Below, piece after piece: positions 1 to 8,588 of a DNA stretch of 27,397 bases. The notes beneath the pieces are model-generated. The model worked only from the letters and a program-made list of their open reading frames with translations, was not told the origin of the DNA and did not search any database. Both the position numbers and the translations under genes were made by a program. The stretch is from a virus: positions 1 to 27,397 of IMG/VR virus record IMGVR_UViG_3300009034_000182; one strand, 5' to 3'. Positions within the stretch are counted from its first letter, which is position 1; the number at the start of each line of letters is the position of its first letter.

Positions 1-437
1 ATAATCTTATTTGACCAAGTATAGGGCAGGGTTTTTGAGAAATTGGAATAAATCACCCAGAGATTTTGCTCGTCTGTACCCATTGTATAGTTCCCGGTTC
101 CTCCTGTTGAATAGGCAGTAACATTAAATACATTGCTTCCGTTGTAAGTGAAATTCATATTGCTTACGTTTACTGTTCCCGTGTCGTCCATGCTGATGTT
201 TATAGGTATTTCAACATAGCCAGTAAATGAATTTTCAAGGTAGCTATTGAACACAGAAGAGTCCAATGATATGTTAATTTCTGGGTCGGATTCGGTCATC
301 TCCACATAAAAATCGTGCAAAGTCATATTACAAGGAGAATCGCTGTGCAGGACAAATGGTACATCACAATATCCAGATGAGTCTGGTGAACAATCGTCTA
401 AATAATCCATTATCGATTCATTTAGGTTCATTGTCAT
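1..437 (-). CDS. C-terminal continuation of the surface glycoprotein in a shifted frame (partial, runs off left edge)
   Basis: This stretch, which would otherwise look non-coding, is fully open in the +1 frame relative to the large gene to its right; the open frame extends from 500 to the window edge. The translation is rich in N-glycosylation sequons (NMT, NES, NIS, NVS, NFT, NGS, NVT, NYT, NFS) and has the same acidic, aromatic style as the upstream protein, with a Cys-containing segment (YLDDCSPDSSGYCDVPF). ATG codons exist at 437 and 431, but neither has a Shine-Dalgarno sequence and neither would give a signal peptide, although the protein looks exported. I therefore read it as the continuation of the 418-4770 gene, reached through a frame break near 468-480, rather than as an independent gene. 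The stop codon lies outside the window. Confidence 0.7.
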   Translation of the reverse strand, partial: MTMNLNESIMDYLDDCSPDSSGYCDVPFVLHSDSPCNMTLHDFYVEMTESDPEINISLDSSVFNSYLENSFTGYVEIPINISMDDTGTVNVSNMNFTYNGSNVFNVTAYSTGGTGNYTMGTDEQNLWVIYSNFSKTLPYTWSNKI

Positions 438-3400
438 ATTTGGAGAAACCGAGTCGTTGAAATGGATATCTTGTGGCGTTGCAGGTAGTGTTGAAAATCT
501 CTACCTTTCCCTCGTAGTATCTGAAGCATTTATTTGTCACGCTCCCGTATGCCCTTAGTCTGAGTTGATTTTCCTCTAAAGCTCCGAAAGCGGCTGCTGG
601 AAGTACAACTGTTTTGGTGTTTGTAGTTCCCAAACCACCCGTTGTTAAACCCGACAATCCAGTTATAGTATTCCACCCACCGCTATAATATTGATAAGTA
701 ATAGAAGCTGATGTTGGGTCGGTTGAATATTTGACAGTTATATTTCCCGCATATGTACTATCGGGAATTGTATAATTTTCATACATATAATAGGCATTTC
801 CTCCTAAATAATAACATTGCTGCCAATATGTTCCCCAATTCTCATCTACTGCTTGTCCTTTAGAGCCTGCTTCACAAGTTCCTGCATCAGCTAAACAATT
901 CCAACTATCTTCACTATCATCTTCCACCCCTACATCGCAAGTATAATTAAGAGCGGAGACATTGAGATTGGCTGCAGTTATGGATGTGGCGTAATAGAAA
1001 GAATAATTAAATGTATGGCTTGTCCCTGTCAAGAAATTGGCTTGGCTGTCTGCTTTGTAGACATTTGTAGTGACATTGGGTATATCGCTTAGTAAAGTCC
1101 CATTTAGATAGATTTTAACATTAGAAGGATAGTTGGCTCCGTTTTTGTGTCTTGTAAAATTAAGAGTGATGTTCTCATAAAGCCTGTCCTCTGAATGAAG
1201 CCTAATTGTCAAAGTCTCATTTCCAGCAGAACCAAAAGTGACGTTTATTGAATAGTTTAGAGTATTATTTAACTGATTTATTCCGCTCAGTGCATTTAGC
1301 CAATTATATTCATTTGTTCCGAAGTCCAAGCCAAGAACTGAGTTGTTTATAGTCAAAGTGCAAGCCCCTGATGCCGATGCTGTGCAAGTGAAGTTCACGG
1401 GCTCGTTTGATTCAAAATATTTGTCTGCAGAGGTTCCATTGAGATAAAGAGTCACAACATCTGTACCTTTGGCTACATCGAAAAACCAAGTATCCGAAAC
1501 ATTTCCAAAGCCCGATGTGTCATTGGCAGTAGAGTTCCAATAATATCCACCTGCTCCGAATGTCTCGTTCCAATGCCAGATATTGTTTCCGAGAGTTACC
1601 ATACTATAATTAGCAGCACTTCCTGTGAGATTGGTCTCAATTACGACTGTGTCAATGGCGTGGATGCCTTCAATCCAACTTATGTTGAATTTGCTTATAT
1701 TATTAAAATAGACTGTGCTTATATTACTCTCATTGCGAGACCATTGTGGAAGAGCGTCTCCTGCTATAGTAAAGGTCTTGAGAGGAGTAGCGTTTTCATT
1801 TCCACTTGTATCATTATAATAATAAGTCCAATTTACTGTCATATTTAGAGATTCTCCTATAGACGAGTTTCTCCAAGTAGAATTAGTCCATTCCCAAGTA
1901 TTAGTTGCATTTACTGTGGCATTCCAAGTAAGATTTCCATCATAATATTTAGCTACCGTGGCTCCTCCTCTTGCCATTGTTATATTTATTATAACATTAT
2001 CGTCTACACACGATTCATGTATTACCCAACTTAAATCTGTAGGGTCGGCTGGAGCTGCTCCTGTTGTATATAATGTTGTCCAACCAGAACCAGTATAATT
2101 CCAACAATAGATTTGAAGGTCATCATTTCCTCCAATTTTTGAATTTAAAGAGATGTTGGAAGTAAATGGTATTGGGTTTTCATAAGTTGCATTCATATAA
2201 CACCATCCAATAGCAGAGCATTGCACCCAAGTCGTTTTATTTCCATCAAAGGCGTGTTCACAAGAATATGATGCTGAAAAACCAACTCCGTCTGCCATAC
2301 ACTCATAGTTGATTCTTCCATAAGTATCTGAATTGTTGTAAAGAATGTCTGTTGTATGGTTTACAAAATTTCCGCTCGAATTTTCTGATAAGATACCATA
2401 ATGTAAAGAAGTCTCGTCAAATCCTTGAGCAGCCAAGACTATGCTTTCGTTTACTTTAATTGTATCATCAGCATCTTGCGATGTTTGATTTCTCCAAAGT
2501 GGTGCGGTTACATCTCCTACTACTGGTGGTGATTCTTCTGGACCTAATAGCAAATCTAATGGCGGATAAGAACCTTCAAAACTCAACCCCACAAAGGAGA
2601 AATAGTAGACAGGATTAGTGTCTCCGCCAGGAGAGTTGTCCCCTATAAAGAAGTTATCAACACTGGCTTCGAGCGTTATCGTGTCAGTAGCAACCGTAAC
2701 GGACGAGCCGTCTGACTGATTATACACCCATATAGTTGCGTTTTGAGTCGAATAATTGAAAGTCATCTTGTAAGTCTGTATAGTTTTCATGTCAGAACTC
2801 CCATAAACTACACCTGGGCGCGTGGCTTCACGCATCCATTTATCAGCAGTCGGACACCAACCATCATAATAATCTGTACCCGCACCGCTACCTGTTCCGA
2901 TTCTAATCGAACCATCTGCACCAGTTCCCTGAGTATTGGATGTATTGAACCTTATTACCCAAGTGGAGTTGAGCGCGGCAGCCTCAACGAGTTGGTATTT
3001 GTCGGCACCATCTGCCATCGTCAGCTTTATGCCCCACCAATTCCCTTCCTCTGGAATAGTTATGTTCGCCCAAGTCGCCCCACCATCAACACGTGTCCAA
3101 GTTGCTGCTTCAAAGGCAGTATCTAAAGCGCCCATCCACTTTGTTCCAAAGCCTAAATCTTCATCCACATAGCTCGGTATTGTTGCAGTAGCATAGTTGT
3201 AATAAACAGTCACATTTTTATTCGTATTTTTTAATACTGTGTAATTCCAACCAGGAATACACCATTCATCTCCATCTCCTATTGCCTGTCCAGAATCATC
3301 TACAAGTATGAAGTCTGTTTCTGTCCCAGCCACTCCGTCTATCATCCTCAATTCTTCTGAGCAATTATTAGTTCCAAATGTCAGCCCAGACATATTATAT

Positions 3401-4770
3401 TGAAAATAATCATTTATATGGTCATGCTCGGAACTTGCTGTTATTGTGATGTTTTTATAATTCAGCCAATTAGCATCCCACCAAGCGAATGGAATTTCTA
3501 TTCCCTTTATTTTCGGCTTCAAGTCAATACTATTCTCCCCGAGCTTCGGTGTCTTTATTCCGTAAATAGCTATTGAATAGACTTTGTCTTTTTGAATTGT
3601 GAAAGGAGGCGAAATCTCAACCCATCTATGTCTCCAAGTTTCTATTGTTTTTTCTGGAATAGTTATGCAATCTTCTCCAATTATTATAACAGTTCCATTT
3701 GGGGATGTGAACTCAATGGGATTGCATTTTTCTCGCTCAGGAATCGTTATGTTTTCTGTGACATTCCTCAAGAGATACGGAGTTATGCTTTCTAAGTCAA
3801 AAGCTCCTTTTGCCTTTTTGATTATGAATTGAAAATCATTCCAACTATCTATAGGCACATTTTTATTCACAGATTTATTAAAAACAAGCCAACAGTCTCT
3901 TAGACAGGTTGGAGTATAAAAAACCCCAGCCAATGGAGTTCTCTGTAGTTTGTAAGTTATAGCAACTTCCCCTATCCTGATTATTGGGTCTATTTCTATT
4001 CTTTCTCCTTGCATCGGTTTGAATCTAATTGAGTATTCGTTTGTGATATCAGAATAATAATGAATAAACACAGGAATATCAGGTTCATCAGGATAAGTAA
4101 ACTCTATTTTATCTTTAGCGTCTTCGAAACTAAACTGCACATCTCCAAAAAGGAGATGATTATTCCAATATTCTGCTTCTCCTCTTACGTCTTTGAATCG
4201 CATTGTTATTCTGTGTAGATTTTTAGTTCGGTTTGGAGAGACTTCATTCGGCTCGAAGATTACATTTATTTTGGTTGAGCTTGTCGAATCGTAAGGAAGT
4301 ATGTATTCTTCAATCAGAGTGCCACCACTTCCAGAGCGACCAGAGGCATAATAAGGAGTAGATTTTCTGATGATTACATAATTTTCTGCTTCATCTGTAG
4401 GATTTTCCAAGCGAGATTCAGTCGGGTAATCTAATTCTACTTTGACAAGAGTCCTTTTGGGAATCAGTTTAAACCATTTGTCTTCGCCGTAAGTTCTGTA
4501 GTATTCGACCTCCCAAGTAAATTGTCCTGCTATGTATCTATTATCGTAAAAAGTATTCCACTTCTCTTTGACAATTTTCCATCGTGCAAAGCCTTCTTCA
4601 TTTCTTGTGAGAATGTGCATCTTGTAAAGAGGATTATCCACGACAACGTATTTCGCATCAGGATAAGTTTCTAACATTCCTTTGAAATCCGAGTACCATA
4701 AGGTGACACCAGAACTTGTAGCTAAAATAACAATACTTGATATGATAGTAACTAATTTCCACTTTTTCAT
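418..4770 (-). CDS. giant exported glycoprotein with DUF2341 domain, candidate tail spike or surface adhesin
   Basis: A protein of about 1450 residues. An ATG at 4809 is in frame, but the start at 4770 is preferred: it overlaps the HNH stop as ATGA and begins with a clean signal sequence (MKKWKLVTIISSIVILATSS). After an N-terminal beta-rich region of about 400 residues comes a DUF2341-type domain opening with WWDANWLNYKNITI and containing VYYNYA, then Ig-like repeats and two regions resembling F5/8 discoidin-like carbohydrate-binding folds (for example AFDGNKTTW). Sequons are very dense in the C-terminal half. The reading frame closes at 418, but a homologous-looking continuation exists in the +1 frame to the left edge, so the annotated C-terminus is probably artificial or regulated. 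Its place after the tail-tip candidate suggests receptor binding or surface attachment; that is inference. An exported signal is odd for a tail protein. Confidence 0.8.
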   Translation of the reverse strand: MKKWKLVTIISSIVILATSSGVTLWYSDFKGMLETYPDAKYVVVDNPLYKMHILTRNEEGFARWKIVKEKWNTFYDNRYIAGQFTWEVEYYRTYGEDKWFKLIPKRTLVKVELDYPTESRLENPTDEAENYVIIRKSTPYYASGRSGSGGTLIEEYILPYDSTSSTKINVIFEPNEVSPNRTKNLHRITMRFKDVRGEAEYWNNHLLFGDVQFSFEDAKDKIEFTYPDEPDIPVFIHYYSDITNEYSIRFKPMQGERIEIDPIIRIGEVAITYKLQRTPLAGVFYTPTCLRDCWLVFNKSVNKNVPIDSWNDFQFIIKKAKGAFDLESITPYLLRNVTENITIPEREKCNPIEFTSPNGTVIIIGEDCITIPEKTIETWRHRWVEISPPFTIQKDKVYSIAIYGIKTPKLGENSIDLKPKIKGIEIPFAWWDANWLNYKNITITASSEHDHINDYFQYNMSGLTFGTNNCSEELRMIDGVAGTETDFILVDDSGQAIGDGDEWCIPGWNYTVLKNTNKNVTVYYNYATATIPSYVDEDLGFGTKWMGALDTAFEAATWTRVDGGATWANITIPEEGNWWGIKLTMADGADKYQLVEAAALNSTWVIRFNTSNTQGTGADGSIRIGTGSGAGTDYYDGWCPTADKWMREATRPGVVYGSSDMKTIQTYKMTFNYSTQNATIWVYNQSDGSSVTVATDTITLEASVDNFFIGDNSPGGDTNPVYYFSFVGLSFEGSYPPLDLLLGPEESPPVVGDVTAPLWRNQTSQDADDTIKVNESIVLAAQGFDETSLHYGILSENSSGNFVNHTTDILYNNSDTYGRINYECMADGVGFSASYSCEHAFDGNKTTWVQCSAIGWCYMNATYENPIPFTSNISLNSKIGGNDDLQIYCWNYTGSGWTTLYTTGAAPADPTDLSWVIHESCVDDNVIINITMARGGATVAKYYDGNLTWNATVNATNTWEWTNSTWRNSSIGESLNMTVNWTYYYNDTSGNENATPLKTFTIAGDALPQWSRNESNISTVYFNNISKFNISWIEGIHAIDTVVIETNLTGSAANYSMVTLGNNIWHWNETFGAGGYYWNSTANDTSGFGNVSDTWFFDVAKGTDVVTLYLNGTSADKYFESNEPVNFTCTASASGACTLTINNSVLGLDFGTNEYNWLNALSGINQLNNTLNYSINVTFGSAGNETLTIRLHSEDRLYENITLNFTRHKNGANYPSNVKIYLNGTLLSDIPNVTTNVYKADSQANFLTGTSHTFNYSFYYATSITAANLNVSALNYTCDVGVEDDSEDSWNCLADAGTCEAGSKGQAVDENWGTYWQQCYYLGGNAYYMYENYTIPDSTYAGNITVKYSTDPTSASITYQYYSGGWNTITGLSGLTTGGLGTTNTKTVVLPAAAFGALEENQLRLRAYGSVTNKCFRYYEGKVEIFNTTCNATRYPFQRLGFSKYDNEPK

Positions 4771-5303
4771 ATCGACCCCATCTCTACTTTTCCATGACAA
4801 CCTTTGCATAAAGTTATTAAATTTGAAAGTGAACTATTTTTCGATTCTCTATAAGAATTAATATGATGAACACAAAGCGTTTTATGTGACCCACAGATTT
4901 GGCAAATATGATTATCTCTTTTCATTGCTTGTAATCTTATGAAATTCCAATTACTTCCCCTCCAACGCCCAATCTCTCCTCCTTTCCAATTCCAATGATT
5001 TTCGCCTCCCATGTCTTTACGTTTTTTTCTTAACCAATAAGGATTTAATTTATTAAGTTCAGCCCGTTTTGGGTTTTTATAAAGTCCCTTTTTCCCTTTA
5101 TTCCAAGGAGTAAATCCTTTCTTAAAGCCATGATATTTTAAATAACATTTCTGACAAAATTTTTGTTTTGCATTGGCAGGAGACAATTTTAATTGTTTGT
5201 TACATCCTTCACATTTTTTAATAATTCCCTTAAATAAACTTTGTGATATTTTTCTTCCTCTTTCTTTTGGATTTTTCCAATTTGTATATTTTTTTCTTTC
5301 CAT
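4767..5303 (-). CDS. HNH homing-type endonuclease
   Basis: The 178-residue product has a C-terminal HNH nuclease module with paired cysteines (CQICG, then CKGCH) around the LCVHHINSY core and the NLITLC segment, giving the metal-binding and catalytic His residues. The N-terminal half carries another zinc-binding pair set (CEGCN ... FCQKCY), Lys-rich stretches, and GENHWNWKGG, which resembles the NUMOD3-type DNA-binding motif of phage-borne homing endonucleases. It is preceded by AGGAG nine bases before the ATG. Its stop overlaps the start of the giant glycoprotein (ATGA). A free-standing HNH gene wedged between a tail gene and the spike candidate is typical of selfish endonucleases in virus genomes. 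It may cut alleles of the neighbouring locus that lack the insertion; the target cannot be read from this sequence. Confidence 0.88.
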   Translation of the reverse strand: MERKKYTNWKNPKERGRKISQSLFKGIIKKCEGCNKQLKLSPANAKQKFCQKCYLKYHGFKKGFTPWNKGKKGLYKNPKRAELNKLNPYWLRKKRKDMGGENHWNWKGGEIGRWRGSNWNFIRLQAMKRDNHICQICGSHKTLCVHHINSYRESKNSSLSNLITLCKGCHGKVEMGSI

Positions 5304-5304
5304 T

Positions 5305-5376
5305 CTAATTAACTCCTGTGGCTGGCGAGAGTATCACTATGGCTCCTATTATTAATACTAATTCATATTTTTTCAT
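5305..5376 (-). CDS. 23-residue signal-peptide-like ORF, possible remnant of a surface-protein 5' end
   Basis: A short ORF with a clear ribosome-binding site (GGTGG, then CTAA, then ATG) encodes a Lys-Lys N-terminus followed by a hydrophobic stretch (KKYELVLIIGAIVILSPATG). It matches the signal peptide of the giant glycoprotein beyond the HNH gene (KKWKLVTIISSIVILATSSG) at about half of its positions and aligns without gaps. It could be a genuine tiny membrane peptide, or the original 5' end of the glycoprotein gene left behind when the HNH gene inserted. It starts 9 bases after the stop of the preceding tail gene. Confidence 0.55.
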   Translation of the reverse strand: MKKYELVLIIGAIVILSPATGVN

Positions 5377-5384
5377 TTAGCCAC

Positions 5385-5909
5385 CTATGGTGTTTTTGGT
5401 CCCTTTCCGTTTATCAAATCTATAGTATAATCGATTACATGTTCTACTCTATCTTCTATGAAAATCGCTTGTTTTAGTCCCACCTCATAGTAAGTTCCAG
5501 CCCAATTCAGACAAAACGTTCCACCACCATTAAAGATTGACATACAGTTTTCCATATATACTCTAACAGTGCCGTGAGTTGTGCTATGCCATTTGCCTTT
5601 GATTCGGATTATTTCTATAATCTTGAGACGGTCTGTTAATTTGGTTATAGGTCCTTGATTATATGTGGCTGTAGTTCTCGGTATAGTGCGAATGATTTGA
5701 CTATCTGTTGCTATTCTTTCTATTCTGTTCGGGTCCATTATTACTTTTGTGGTGCCCTGACTAGAATAATCTGAACTGCAGATTAGTTCTATTTTACTTG
5801 AATCTGCTGAAGTCGTTGCCGTATATGAAGTTTTATTCCAATATTGTGTAATCGCTCTTTTGTCTGGGCTTGGATAACCAGACAATCCGGTGCTAAATAA
5901 TATGGTCAT
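5385..5909 (-). CDS. putative distal tail / tail-tip protein
   Basis: The 174-residue protein has no signal peptide. It is encoded directly after the tape measure with a strong GGAGGATGAT ribosome-binding site overlapping the end of that gene. The middle segment (ITKLTDRLKIIEIIRIKGKW) has the alternating hydrophobic pattern of beta strands seen in tail-hub or distal-tail proteins. The C-terminal half has two cysteines (ENCMS and FCLNW) and ends in a helical stretch. Position immediately downstream of the tape measure is where Dit-type proteins sit in siphoviruses, and that is the main argument. No family was recognised by sequence. Confidence 0.5.
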   Translation of the reverse strand: MTILFSTGLSGYPSPDKRAITQYWNKTSYTATTSADSSKIELICSSDYSSQGTTKVIMDPNRIERIATDSQIIRTIPRTTATYNQGPITKLTDRLKIIEIIRIKGKWHSTTHGTVRVYMENCMSIFNGGGTFCLNWAGTYYEVGLKQAIFIEDRVEHVIDYTIDLINGKGPKTP

Positions 5910-7451
5910 TTATATCATCCTCCTTAAATCTCTCGTGGTTTCATCTCCTATTGTTCTCGCCAAATCACGTGCAGTGGCTGGGCTAATCATCGTAGCTGTT
6001 GGTAATGTTATATTAATAATTGGAGAATAATTAATTGTTGCACCGCCTCCTGCTGGGATTATTGTTTCTCCACCATGGGCTATCAAAGGAACTGGTCTTC
6101 CTATAGGTCCAGGGACCACTCCTCCTCGTTGAGCCATATAGAATCTTTCGATTGATGGTATAACATCTTCCCAAAAACCAGCCTGTCCTCTATAGTATTT
6201 TCCAATAGTTGATATGGCTGCGCCCCTTGCTTGTAATTTCGTAATAGCCTTTGTTACTCCAGTTATACCCCTTCTAAGTGGTTCTGGAATCAAATTCCAA
6301 AGCGTTTCTGTTATTTTATATCCAACGGCTTCTATTCCTTCTTTTATACTATTCACTAAATTCGTGCCCCATGTAACAGGGTCTCCAAAGGCTTCTGTAA
6401 ATTTCGCCAATGTAAAATTGTCCTTAAACCAAGTTATTAATCCATCTACTTTATCTTTGATTGGGTCATAAATATTTTCTGTTACCCATGTGCCCACACT
6501 TTCAAAGGCTTCTGTAATCTCCGCCCAAGAAAATCCTTCTTTTAATGTGTTTACAAATGCAGTCCAACTCGGTTCAATATCTTCTCTTACTCCCTCTATC
6601 CAACCGATGAGGTCTCCCCAAATGGCTGCTGCATGGGTTCCAATTAGTGCACCTAATCTTGCCCACGCCTGTCCTACCTTTTTTAAATCTTCTGGAGCAT
6701 GGCTCCAATCTTCCCTAATTTTACTCCAATTTTTTCTTACTTGTACTAACCATACAATAACTACTGCTCCAATTCCAATCAATGCTGCTAATGCAGCGGT
6801 ACTTATCCCCAGCGCTGTTGTCCATGCGATTGTTGCAGCCTTAGTTTTTATTAAAATGAGACCAAGTCCCTTCGTTTCTAGAGCAACACTTCCTATAATT
6901 TTACCAACAGCCTGTGCTCCTAGTTGCATAAATGCTATTTGTCCTAAAATCCCAGCAATCGAACTTCCTAAATAGAAAATCGCTCCTATAACCCCCTGCA
7001 CACTTATTGGCAGCCCATAAAAGACATTTGTTAATTTAATGAGCGTCTCCGATAAGGGTTGCAACAATGGGTCCATAGCAGCAATCATAGCTAGTTGAAT
7101 GTTCATTAACTCTGCCGAGAAATATATTTCCTTTATTTGCTTATTTAAAAATCCAAACGTCCGAGTTAATTGCATACCAAGAAATCCGAGTCCAAGCCAC
7201 TGCATTTGCCACCTTTGAGTAGATGTGACAACTTTGTCTGTAATATCTTTTAATGCGACAAATTGTCCACTAGCATCTCTCATCCTTCCTGCTGATTTAT
7301 CCCACCACAATCCTTGTTCTTTGACAATTTTTTGCAATTTAGTTAAGTCGACACCAGCAGCTCGAGCCTGATTTTGCACATCTCGCATTGGTTTAGTAAA
7401 TTTATCTATAAGTTCAAGTATTACTTGCATGCTTGATAAAGTTTCTACCAT
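5910..7451 (-). CDS. tape measure protein
   Basis: The 513-residue protein has an N-terminal helical region (about 1-120, Lys/Gln-rich), a long hydrophobic, Gly/Ala-rich core at roughly 145-245 that could form several membrane-active helices, then amphipathic helices with WxxxF/I repeats and a C-terminal segment with VVPGPIGRPVPLIAHGGETI. That GxPVPLIAHGGE motif is common near the C-terminus of phage tape measure proteins. The product would set tail length and help genome passage through the host envelope. It follows the chaperone pair, as usual. By the rule of about 0.15 nm per residue the tail would be short, near 75 nm. That length is an estimate and assumes no processing. Confidence 0.88.
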   Translation of the reverse strand: MVETLSSMQVILELIDKFTKPMRDVQNQARAAGVDLTKLQKIVKEQGLWWDKSAGRMRDASGQFVALKDITDKVVTSTQRWQMQWLGLGFLGMQLTRTFGFLNKQIKEIYFSAELMNIQLAMIAAMDPLLQPLSETLIKLTNVFYGLPISVQGVIGAIFYLGSSIAGILGQIAFMQLGAQAVGKIIGSVALETKGLGLILIKTKAATIAWTTALGISTAALAALIGIGAVVIVWLVQVRKNWSKIREDWSHAPEDLKKVGQAWARLGALIGTHAAAIWGDLIGWIEGVREDIEPSWTAFVNTLKEGFSWAEITEAFESVGTWVTENIYDPIKDKVDGLITWFKDNFTLAKFTEAFGDPVTWGTNLVNSIKEGIEAVGYKITETLWNLIPEPLRRGITGVTKAITKLQARGAAISTIGKYYRGQAGFWEDVIPSIERFYMAQRGGVVPGPIGRPVPLIAHGGETIIPAGGGATINYSPIINITLPTATMISPATARDLARTIGDETTRDLRRMI

Positions 7452-7616
7452 TTATCTTCTCCTCATTTTACTCCTTATTTCAGTTAATCTCGCATCTGCC
7501 TCTGCTTGTTCTTTTTCAATTCTCAGGCACTCTAAGAGAATATTGGCTATTCGTATCGGAAGTCGTCCTATGTAATCTAAGTCCCAGCCGAATATTTTAG
7601 CCAAAGCATATTTCAT
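7452..7616 (-). CDS. second tail assembly chaperone ORF (G/T-type partner)
   Basis: This 54-residue ORF begins in an ATGA overlap with the preceding 96-residue gene and ends one base before the tape measure start. It reads MKYALAKIFGWDLDYIGRLP and continues into a helical, charged tail. The frame stays open upstream of the ATG, giving SPEWQ just before it, so WQMKYALAKIFGW resembles the short second tail-chaperone product that many siphoviruses make by -1 frameshifting. No textbook XXXYYYZ slippery heptamer was found in the correct phase, so start-stop coupling is the simpler reading. It probably keeps the tape measure soluble during tail assembly. Confidence 0.65.
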   Translation of the reverse strand: MKYALAKIFGWDLDYIGRLPIRIANILLECLRIEKEQAEADARLTEIRSKMRRR

Positions 7617-7903
7617 TTGCCACTCTGGGCTTTGGGCGAAATGTCTGGGACTCTTGGAAAATCCTCTGCTGTGAAACCATTTAGCTCTCCTATTTCTTCT
7701 GTCAGTTTTCGAAAAACTTGAGCCGGCATAGTTTTGAGCAATTCTGGAGTTATCTTTGGCTCAATTATCGAGGCTTCCAATGTAGCCCTTCCTACTTTTT
7801 CTGCATCGCTTACATTACCTAAGCCCAAAGCAAAATCCGCACTTAGCTCTCTTAGTTTGAATTTTGTCCCACGAATTTCTATTTCTTTTTCTTTAAGTTT
7901 CAT
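7613..7903 (-). CDS. tail assembly chaperone (gpG-like)
   Basis: A 96-residue protein that begins with a beta-hairpin-like segment (KEKEIEIRGTKFKLRELSAD) and continues as helices, the layout seen in many siphovirus tail chaperones. The gene starts after a strong GGAGGT site and ends in an ATGA overlap with a small second ORF directly before the tape measure. Gene order gp10-like, chaperone pair, tape measure matches the tail clusters of HK97-type viruses. The protein is expected to bind the tape measure in the cytoplasm and not to remain in the virion. Function is inferred from size and position. Confidence 0.65.
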   Translation of the reverse strand: MKLKEKEIEIRGTKFKLRELSADFALGLGNVSDAEKVGRATLEASIIEPKITPELLKTMPAQVFRKLTEEIGELNGFTAEDFPRVPDISPKAQSGK

Positions 7904-7904
7904 A

Positions 7905-8375
7905 TCATACCTCCAATTCTTTTTTAAGCAAATTTCTTATCTCTCCCACGCTTCCTCGGAATGCCGGCACTAAAAACGGTCGCTTAACGAAGTGCGGTCC
8001 TTTGGCGAGTTCCGGTCTGATTGGTATCCCGAGTCTTTTCATCTTCCTCCTGAATGTTGCAATCGCCTTTTCGGTTATACTATAACCTAATTCCTGATAG
8101 ATTCCGTAATCTACGCCGTCCGCTATCGCAAACCTCAGCCAACCAAGTCTTACTACGTGAAGGCTCCTTCTCAGAGTCCCCGGTCCGCCCATCACAAGAA
8201 ATGGGTCTCTTGATGGGTCTCCCACTGGCGCTAATTCTTTTGCTTTCGGAAGCACTATTTCGTTCATGGCTTTGTAGAGTGTTTTGTCTCCTTTTTCGAG
8301 CAATGTTTCTGTAGTTGTCTTGAGGTTCTCTATTATTCTCCTCATCTGTCTTGGCTCGTAAATTATTGAAATCAT
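7905..8375 (-). CDS. HK97 gp10-like tail/neck component
   Basis: The 156-residue protein has an N-terminal helix (about 10-50), then ELAPVGDPSRD, GTLRRSLHVVRLGWLRFAIA, DYGIYQELGY and FVKRPFLVPAF. The series LAP(V)G, LRRSL, Y..YQE.G and RPFL.PA is characteristic of the HK97 gp10-like minor tail component family. In most members the Tyr-Gln-Glu-Gly region is followed closely by the RPFL motif. Here about 30 residues (ITEKAIATFRRKMKRLGIPI and following) separate them. The family acts at or near the head-tail junction or in tail completion. The gene follows the 70-residue ORF directly and precedes the tail chaperone by one base. Confidence 0.82.
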   Translation of the reverse strand: MISIIYEPRQMRRIIENLKTTTETLLEKGDKTLYKAMNEIVLPKAKELAPVGDPSRDPFLVMGGPGTLRRSLHVVRLGWLRFAIADGVDYGIYQELGYSITEKAIATFRRKMKRLGIPIRPELAKGPHFVKRPFLVPAFRGSVGEIRNLLKKELEV

Positions 8376-8588
8376 TCACTCATCCTTTGCAAATTCCCTT
8401 ATTATCCAACCCATTATACCTTCGATTACGTAAAGCTCGGAGCTTATCCGCAGTATCCCTTCTTTGTTCTTTGGCTGGAATTCTTCCAACCATCCGAGTT
8501 CTCTTGTCCTAGCGTCCTTTTGTTCCTTAAGCCAGTTCAATACTTTAAACACTGGCTTTATGTTATTTCCCTTCCCGTTTTCTTGCAT
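8376..8588 (-). CDS. small tail-cluster protein of unknown function
   Basis: This 70-residue protein has a Trp/Lys/Glu-rich sequence with two likely helices (KPVFKVLNWLKEQKDARTRE and ELYVIEGIMGWIIREFAKDE). The ATG at 8588 is supported by GGAGGA six bases upstream, which makes the gene overlap the end of the preceding one by 31 bases. The family was not recognised. Tight packing within the tail operon suggests an accessory role in tail assembly. Confidence 0.6.
   Translation of the reverse strand: MQENGKGNNIKPVFKVLNWLKEQKDARTRELGWLEEFQPKNKEGILRISSELYVIEGIMGWIIREFAKDE

Noticed and set aside
4770-4809. Upstream in-frame ATG at 4809 as the start of the giant glycoprotein
   Set aside because: It would add 13 polar residues before a clean signal peptide and overlap the HNH gene further; the ATGA overlap at 4770 is the better start.
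6490-6975. Plus-strand open frame opposite the tape measure gene
   Set aside because: It is a shadow of the hydrophobic Ala/Gly-rich coding strand; no start signals, and no other plus-strand genes exist in the window.
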